NCBI GenBank assembly: GCA_021821585.1
Contig: JAKACF010000094.1
Location: 1 to 9,868, forward strand
Direction of reading: 5' to 3'
Length of the DNA stretch: 9,868 nucleotides
Source: Actinomycetes bacterium
Lineage (GTDB): Bacteria; Actinomycetota; Acidimicrobiia; Acidimicrobiales; Bog-793
Shown: positions 6,128-9,868 of the stretch, in pieces
Position numbering within the stretch: the first letter of the stretch is position 1
Layout of the letters: each line of letters opens with the position of its first letter
Notes under the pieces: generated by a model
Told to the model about the DNA's origin: nothing
Seen by the model: the letters and a program-made list of their open reading frames with translations, nothing else
The model's database searches: none
Program-made: the position numbers and the translations under genes

Positions 6128-7006
6128 ATGGCAGACAGGTTCGAACACATCGGCGTGATCGGATCGGGCCTGATGGGGTCCGGCATCACGGAGGTCTGCG
6201 CCCGCGCCGGCCTCGACGTCACCGTGGTCGAGGTCGACCCCGCGGCGGCCGAGCGGGGCAGAGCGAGGCTCGAGGGGTCGCTGGCGACGGCGGTGAGGCG
6301 GGGGAAGCTCCCCGAGGAGGAGGCGGAGCGGGCGCTCGCGCGCGTGGCCTACGAGACCGATCTCGGCGCCCTGGCAGACCGCCAGCTCGTCGTCGAGGCG
6401 ATCACCGAGGACGAGCGGGCGAAGGTGGAGACCTTCAGGACCCTCGACAAGGTGGTGGCCGCCAGCGACGCCATCTTCGCCTCCAACACCTCCTCGATCC
6501 CGATCATGAAGCTCGCGACGGTGACGAGCCGGCCCGAGCAGGTCGTCGGGCTGCACTTCTTCAACCCCGTGCCGGTGCTGCGCCTCGTCGAGCTCGTCAC
6601 CTCGCTCATGACGAGCGAGGAGACGATCGCCCGGGCGAGCGACTTCGCCACCGGGACCCTCGACAAGCGGGTGATCCGCTCCCAGGACCGGGCGGGCTTC
6701 ATCGTGAACGCCCTCCTCATCCCCTACCTGCTCTCCTCCATCAGGATGCTCGAGTCGGGCTTCGCCACCCGCGACGACATCGACGCCGGGATGGTCGAGG
6801 GCTGCGCCCACCCGATGGGCCCGCTGGCGCTCGCCGACCTGATCGGCCTCGACACGATGCAGGCGGTCGCCGAGTCCCTCTACGACGAGTTCAAGGAGCA
6901 GCTGTACGCACCGCCGCCGCTCTTGCTCAGGATGGTCGAGGCCGGGCTGCTCGGGCGCAAGAGCGGACGGGGCTTCTACGAGTACGCCCCGAAGGCGGCC
7001 GGCTGA
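6128..7006 (+). CDS. 3-hydroxybutyryl-CoA dehydrogenase (3-hydroxyacyl-CoA dehydrogenase family)
   Basis: 292 residues, single-function form (Hbd/FadB2/PaaH type). It oxidises or forms (S)-3-hydroxyacyl-CoA with NAD(P), in beta-oxidation, butyrate or phenylacetate metabolism. The Rossmann motif is GSGLMGSG (12-19), followed by VTVVEVD (31-37), whose acidic end suggests NAD. The VVEAITED segment (88-95), SNTSS (119-123) and GLHFFNPVPVLRLVE (141-155) follow. S122, H143 and E155 keep the spacing of the human HADH Ser/His/Glu set (21 and 12 residues), with N194 in GFIVNALLIPY. The C-terminal domain has EGCAHPMGPLALADLIGLD and ends GLLGRKSGRGFYEYA, both typical. Start ATG 6128 agrees with the Rossmann position and with TAGCGT upstream. 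It may be a stand-alone transcript after xseAB. It is convergent with the P450 gene, with 12 bases between stops. The exact pathway is not shown by the neighbours. Confidence 0.93.
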   Translation: MADRFEHIGVIGSGLMGSGITEVCARAGLDVTVVEVDPAAAERGRARLEGSLATAVRRGKLPEEEAERALARVAYETDLGALADRQLVVEAITEDERAKVETFRTLDKVVAASDAIFASNTSSIPIMKLATVTSRPEQVVGLHFFNPVPVLRLVELVTSLMTSEETIARASDFATGTLDKRVIRSQDRAGFIVNALLIPYLLSSIRMLESGFATRDDIDAGMVEGCAHPMGPLALADLIGLDTMQAVAESLYDEFKEQLYAPPPLLLRMVEAGLLGRKSGRGFYEYAPKAAG

Positions 7007-7024
7007 GTCGAGGCCGGCTCAGCC
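7001..7024. terminator. Hairpin spanning both convergent stop codons
   Basis: GGCTGAG (7001-7007), ten-base loop, CTCAGCC (7018-7024). The TGA of the dehydrogenase gene lies in the left arm and the TGA of the P450 gene (read on the minus strand) in the right arm. It may serve as a compact two-way terminator. There is no T-run. Confidence 0.4.
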
Positions 7025-8332
7025 CGAGAACACGACCGGGAGGCGGTTCAGGCCGCGCAGGGTGATCCGGGGGCGCCACTCGGGCTCCTCGCCGACGAGG
7101 GCGATGTCGGGGAAGCGCTCGAGGAGCCGGTCGAAGACGACGTGGCCCTCGGCCCTCGCGAGCGAGGCGCCGAGGCAGTAGTGGATCCCGCTCGCGAAGC
7201 TGAGCGGCGGCCCCTCGTCGCGAGCGAGGTCGAGGCGGTCGGGGTCCGAGAAGTGCCCGGGGTCCCGGTTCGCCGCCCCGAGGACGGTCACCACCTCCGT
7301 CCCGGCCCGCACGGGGACTCCCGCCACCTCGAGGTCCTCGAAGGCCTGGCGGCCGTCGAACTGCACCGGGCTGTCGAAGCGCAGCAGCTCCTCGACCGCC
7401 GAGCGGACGACGGTCGCACGGTCGCCGGTGCCGAGCCGCCGGCGGAGGCGCGTGAGCTCCTCGGGATGGGTCAACAGGGCGTACAGCCCGTTGCCGATCA
7501 GGTTCGTCGTGGTCTCGAAGCCCGCTCCGAACAGCAAGATGACCGTCGAGATGAGCTCGATCTCCGAGAGCCGGTCGCTCCCCTCCTGCACCGCGATCAG
7601 CCCGCTCAACAGGTCGTCGCCGGGCTGGCGCCGGCGGGTGGCGACGAGCTGCTCGAAGTAGCGCTCGAGCTCGAGCTGGGCGTGCAGGGCCGCCTCGAGC
7701 TCCTCCTCCGGCACGATCGGCTCGAGCAGGGCGGTGGCCTGGCTGACGACGGTGCGGAACCGCGGCCAGTCCTCCTCGGGCACCCCGATCATGTGGCTGA
7801 TGACGTTCGCCGGGAGCGGGAAGGCGAGGGCGTCCATGACGTCGGTCACCGAGCCGGGCTCGATCCGGTCGAGCAGCCGGTCGACGAGGCCCACGATCTC
7901 GGGACGGAGCTGCTCGATCCTGCGGGGGGTGAAGGCCTTCGAGACGAGCGAGCGCAGGCGGGTGTGGTCGGGCGGGTTGAGGAAGAGGAGCGAGCGGCGG
8001 TCGCTCAGCAGCTCCTCGATGCTGGGGAAGATCTCGAGGTGGCCGAAGCGCGCCTCGATGCGCTCCTCGCGACTGCCCTCGTCCTTGCCGAGCCGCGGGT
8101 CGCGCAGCACCGACTGGCACTCCTCGTAGCGCGTGCAGATGACGAGGCCCATGCTGCTCGCGTAGACCGGTGCCGCCTCCCGGAGCGCCCGGTAGCGGCC
8201 ATAGGGGTCCCGCCGGCCCTCGGGGGTCCCGATCACCTCGGCGAACAGGGCGTCGAGGGACGGGTCGGCCGACGGGAAGGGGTGGATACCGGGCGCGGCC
8301 CGGTGGTCGGGCAGCGGGACGGCCTCGGTCAT
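7019..8332 (-). CDS. Cytochrome P450
   Basis: 437 residues, soluble bacterial class I type with no membrane anchor. It is a heme monooxygenase inserting one oxygen atom into a substrate I cannot name. Motifs in order: LNPPDHTRLRSLVSKAFTP (118-136); I-helix LLFGAGFETTTN (266-277), where Glu precedes the Thr of the oxygen-activating pair; ExxR as ELLR (315-318); ANRDP (354-358); and heme loop FASGIHYCLG (379-388) with C386 as axial ligand. The open frame allows GTG 8338, but TAGCCT at 8347-8342 lies nine bases before ATG 8332 and only three before the GTG, so ATG 8332 is chosen. It is divergent from a ferredoxin reductase, a natural electron donor partner. CYP107- or CYP125-like families share this look; the family needs alignment. 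Confidence 0.95.
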   Translation of the reverse strand: MTEAVPLPDHRAAPGIHPFPSADPSLDALFAEVIGTPEGRRDPYGRYRALREAAPVYASSMGLVICTRYEECQSVLRDPRLGKDEGSREERIEARFGHLEIFPSIEELLSDRRSLLFLNPPDHTRLRSLVSKAFTPRRIEQLRPEIVGLVDRLLDRIEPGSVTDVMDALAFPLPANVISHMIGVPEEDWPRFRTVVSQATALLEPIVPEEELEAALHAQLELERYFEQLVATRRRQPGDDLLSGLIAVQEGSDRLSEIELISTVILLFGAGFETTTNLIGNGLYALLTHPEELTRLRRRLGTGDRATVVRSAVEELLRFDSPVQFDGRQAFEDLEVAGVPVRAGTEVVTVLGAANRDPGHFSDPDRLDLARDEGPPLSFASGIHYCLGASLARAEGHVVFDRLLERFPDIALVGEEPEWRPRITLRGLNRLPVVFSG

Positions 8333-8341
8333 GACCACCGC

Positions 8342-8347
8342 AGGCTA
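8342..8347 (-). promoter_or_regulatory. Candidate -10 hexamer TAGCCT for the P450 gene
   Basis: On the minus strand TAGCCT ends nine bases before ATG 8332. It overlaps by two bases a TACCGT hexamer on the opposite strand (8346-8351), so the two divergent genes may share one compact promoter. Confidence 0.45.
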
Positions 8348-8351
8348 CCGT
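8346..8351 (+). promoter_or_regulatory. Candidate -10 hexamer TACCGT for the ferredoxin reductase gene
   Basis: It lies 37 bases before GTG 8389, giving a leader of about 30 bases that contains the Shine-Dalgarno AAGGGAGG. It overlaps the P450 -10 hexamer on the other strand. Confidence 0.35.
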
Positions 8352-8374
8352 TCCGGGCGCTCGGGCGGCAGGAG

Positions 8375-8382
8375 AAGGGAGG
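8375..8382 (+). promoter_or_regulatory. Ribosome binding site of the ferredoxin reductase
   Basis: AAGGGAGG, six bases before GTG 8389. It settles a GTG start directly ahead of the FAD-binding glycine motif. Confidence 0.75.
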
Positions 8383-8388
8383 CTCGCC

Positions 8389-9585
8389 GTGGAGCAGGTC
8401 GTCGTGGTCGGGGCGGGTCTTGCGGGCCTGCGCGCCTGCGAAGGCCTGCGCGCCCGGGGCTATGTCGGGGCGATCACCCTCCTCGGCGAGGAGGAGCACG
8501 CCCCCTACGACCGCCCGCCGCTGTCCAAGCAGTTCCTCGCCGGCACGCTCGGCGCCGACCGCCTGAGCCTCCGCCGGGACGAGCAGCTTGCGGCGCTCGA
8601 CCTCGATCTGCGGCTCGGCTCCTCGTCGCGGGCCACGTCGCTCGACGCGGCGGGCCGCCGGGTCGAGCTCGCCTCCGGCGAGTGGCTCGCATTCGACGGG
8701 CTCGTCGTCGCGACGGGCTCCCGGGCCCGGGTGCTGCCGGGCCTCGAGGCCCTCCCGACGGTCCACGTGCTCCGTACCCTCGATGACTCCGTGGCGCTTC
8801 GGACCGGGCTCGGGCCGGGGCGCCGCCTGCTCGTCGTCGGCGGCGGTTTCGTCGGGATGGAGGTGGCCGCCACGGCGCGGGGCCTCGGCGCCGAGGTGAC
8901 GGTCGTGGAGCCGCTCGAGACCCCCCTCGAGAGGGTGCTCGGCCGCCTCGCAGGCGGGGCGTGCGCCCGCCTGCACGCCGAGCACGGGGTCCGCCTCGAG
9001 ACGGGGACGACGATCGAGGAGGCCGTGGCGGAACCCGACGGCAGCACGACCGCCGTGCTCGGGCGGGGGGAGGCCGTCTCTGCCGACGTCGTCCTCGTCG
9101 CGGTCGGTGCCGCCCCGAACGTCTCGTGGCTCGAGGGCTCCGGCCTCGAGGTCGGCCCGAGCGGCGTCGCCTGCGACGCCAGGTTGCAGGTGGCGCCCGG
9201 CATCGTGGCCGCCGGTGACGTCGCCCGCTTCCCCTTCGGCCCCGCCGGCTCGCCCGCGCGCATCGAGCACCGGACCAACGCGGCCGAGCAGGGCGACCAC
9301 GCGGCGGGCACCCTGCTCGGGGGGACCGAGCCCTTCGCGCCGGTGCCCTACGTCTGGTCCGACCAGTACGACGTGAAGATCCAGCTGCTCGGCCTGCCCG
9401 AGCCCGACGACGTCTGCGAGGTGGTCGACGGAAGCCTCCGGGACGGCCGCTTCGTCGCCGCCTACGGGCGGGACGGCCGGCTGACGGCCGCCGTCGCCTT
9501 CGAGATGCCTCGGTCGCTCATGCGGCTGAGGTCCATGCTCGCCACCCCGACGCCCTACGAGGAGGCGCGGCGCGCCTTTGCCTGA
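8389..9585 (+). CDS. NAD(P)H:ferredoxin reductase, FAD-dependent (BphA4/putidaredoxin-reductase type)
   Basis: 398 residues. A flavoprotein that passes electrons from NAD(P)H to a ferredoxin, feeding a P450 or dioxygenase. FAD-binding VVVVGAGLAGLRACEGL (4-20); YDRPPLSKQFLAG (40-52), the signature of this subfamily; VVATGSRAR (106-114). NAD-binding LLVVGGGFVGMEVA (147-160), with TVVEPLE (171-177) whose Glu favours NADH; VGAAPN (239-244); the second FAD motif GIVAAGDVARFP (271-282). The C-terminal reductase domain starts near PVPYVWSDQYDVKIQLLGLP (318-337). The start is GTG 8389 behind AAGGGAGG. It is divergent from the P450, the likely partner. No ferredoxin gene lies between or beside them in this window. 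The last 31 bases overlap, antisense, the end of the next gene. Confidence 0.95.
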   Translation: MEQVVVVGAGLAGLRACEGLRARGYVGAITLLGEEEHAPYDRPPLSKQFLAGTLGADRLSLRRDEQLAALDLDLRLGSSSRATSLDAAGRRVELASGEWLAFDGLVVATGSRARVLPGLEALPTVHVLRTLDDSVALRTGLGPGRRLLVVGGGFVGMEVAATARGLGAEVTVVEPLETPLERVLGRLAGGACARLHAEHGVRLETGTTIEEAVAEPDGSTTAVLGRGEAVSADVVLVAVGAAPNVSWLEGSGLEVGPSGVACDARLQVAPGIVAAGDVARFPFGPAGSPARIEHRTNAAEQGDHAAGTLLGGTEPFAPVPYVWSDQYDVKIQLLGLPEPDDVCEVVDGSLRDGRFVAAYGRDGRLTAAVAFEMPRSLMRLRSMLATPTPYEEARRAFA

Positions 9586-9868
9586 GGGCGGCGCCGCCAG
9601 CGGGCGGGCCGGCGGCTGCGGGCGGACAGCTCTGCGAGCGCCGCACGGACGAGGTCGGCGTCGCCGGGGGCCGACCGCTCGCCGTCCCGGCCGTAGGCCC
9701 GGCGCTCGAGGACTCTGGCAGCCGCGCTCAGGCTGGGAGCGGACAGCACCGCGTCGAGGCGCGAGCCGTACTCGGCGAGCGTCTCGGTCGGCCTGCGCGG
9801 TTCTCCCGCCCGGGCGCCGAGCCGCTCGAGGCGCAGCACGGCCCGCGCCGCGAAGCCCTTCGGCCGCC
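9555..9868 (-). CDS. C-terminal part of a DUF4129-like protein (cut by window edge)
   Basis: The frame is open from the window edge to a TAG at 9557-9555, giving 103 codons. The text VLRLERLGARAGEPRRPTET followed by LAEYGSRLD resembles the C-terminal DUF4129 domain found after membrane segments, often in transglutaminase-like proteins of actinobacteria: an aromatic- or Leu-rich helix, then R-x-P-x-E-T-x-x-E-Y-x-x-R-L. A later helix holds ARVLERRAYGRDGERSAPGDA, also typical, and the end is a basic tail (RWRRRPQAKARRASS). GTG 9839 is an internal codon, not a convincing start, since the frame continues upstream. The tail would lie in the cytoplasm. It overlaps the 3' end of the ferredoxin reductase gene by 31 bases. 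Coding is likely; the family name is tentative. Confidence 0.6.
   Translation of the reverse strand, partial: RPKGFAARAVLRLERLGARAGEPRRPTETLAEYGSRLDAVLSAPSLSAAARVLERRAYGRDGERSAPGDADLVRAALAELSARSRRPARWRRRPQAKARRASS

Noticed and set aside
7142..8566. Plus-strand open frame of 474 codons opposite the P450 gene
   Set aside because: It is the antisense shadow of a clear P450; the Val/Glu/Arg-rich text has no motifs and runs through the divergent promoter.
8329..9311. Minus-strand open frames opposite the ferredoxin reductase
   Set aside because: They are shadows of a gene with complete FAD and NAD motifs; no start signal or family match.

Overview
This is a very GC-rich chromosomal window from a bacterium. 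Codon use is strongly G/C-ending. Several genes look leaderless, with a TAnnnT -10 hexamer 6 to 10 bases before the start codon, and the heat-shock gene carries an HspR-type (HAIR) operator. Together these point to Actinomycetota. My guess is Acidimicrobiia or a neighbouring deep lineage, by inference only. No phage, IS element, CRISPR array or tRNA is visible.

Layout. 1-554 (-): front part of a conserved-looking protein I do not recognise. 597-2765 (+): an inositol-monophosphatase-family enzyme, a coiled-coil plus C4 zinc-ribbon protein (COG1579 type) and a histidine phosphatase. The last two sit side by side as in mycobacteria, where the phosphatase is fused to RNase HI. A strong hairpin then separates them from the convergent hsp20 gene (2817-3254, -). 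The hsp20 promoter overlaps a HAIR operator. Divergent from hsp20 is rnpB, the RNase P RNA (about 3365-3716, +), which is not a protein gene. Its helices P1 to P4 can be paired by eye. P18 appears to be missing, and P4 carries two compensated base-pair changes.

3717-4237 is a 520-base gap with no convincing protein gene but many hairpins and a 16-base direct repeat. It is followed by xseA and xseB (exodeoxyribonuclease VII, overlapping by 29 bases) and a 3-hydroxybutyryl-CoA dehydrogenase. Convergent to the dehydrogenase is a cytochrome P450 gene (-). It is divergent from a BphA4-type ferredoxin reductase (+), and the two share a promoter region with overlapping -10 hexamers. The P450 and the reductase could form two parts of a three-part monooxygenase, but no ferredoxin gene is present here. 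The window ends in the tail of a minus-strand gene whose C-terminus resembles DUF4129.

Most genes are housekeeping. The parts most worth a second look are the unusual RNase P RNA, the structured gap after it, the HAIR operator between hsp20 and rnpB, and the repeated near-leaderless promoter pattern that fixes several start codons.
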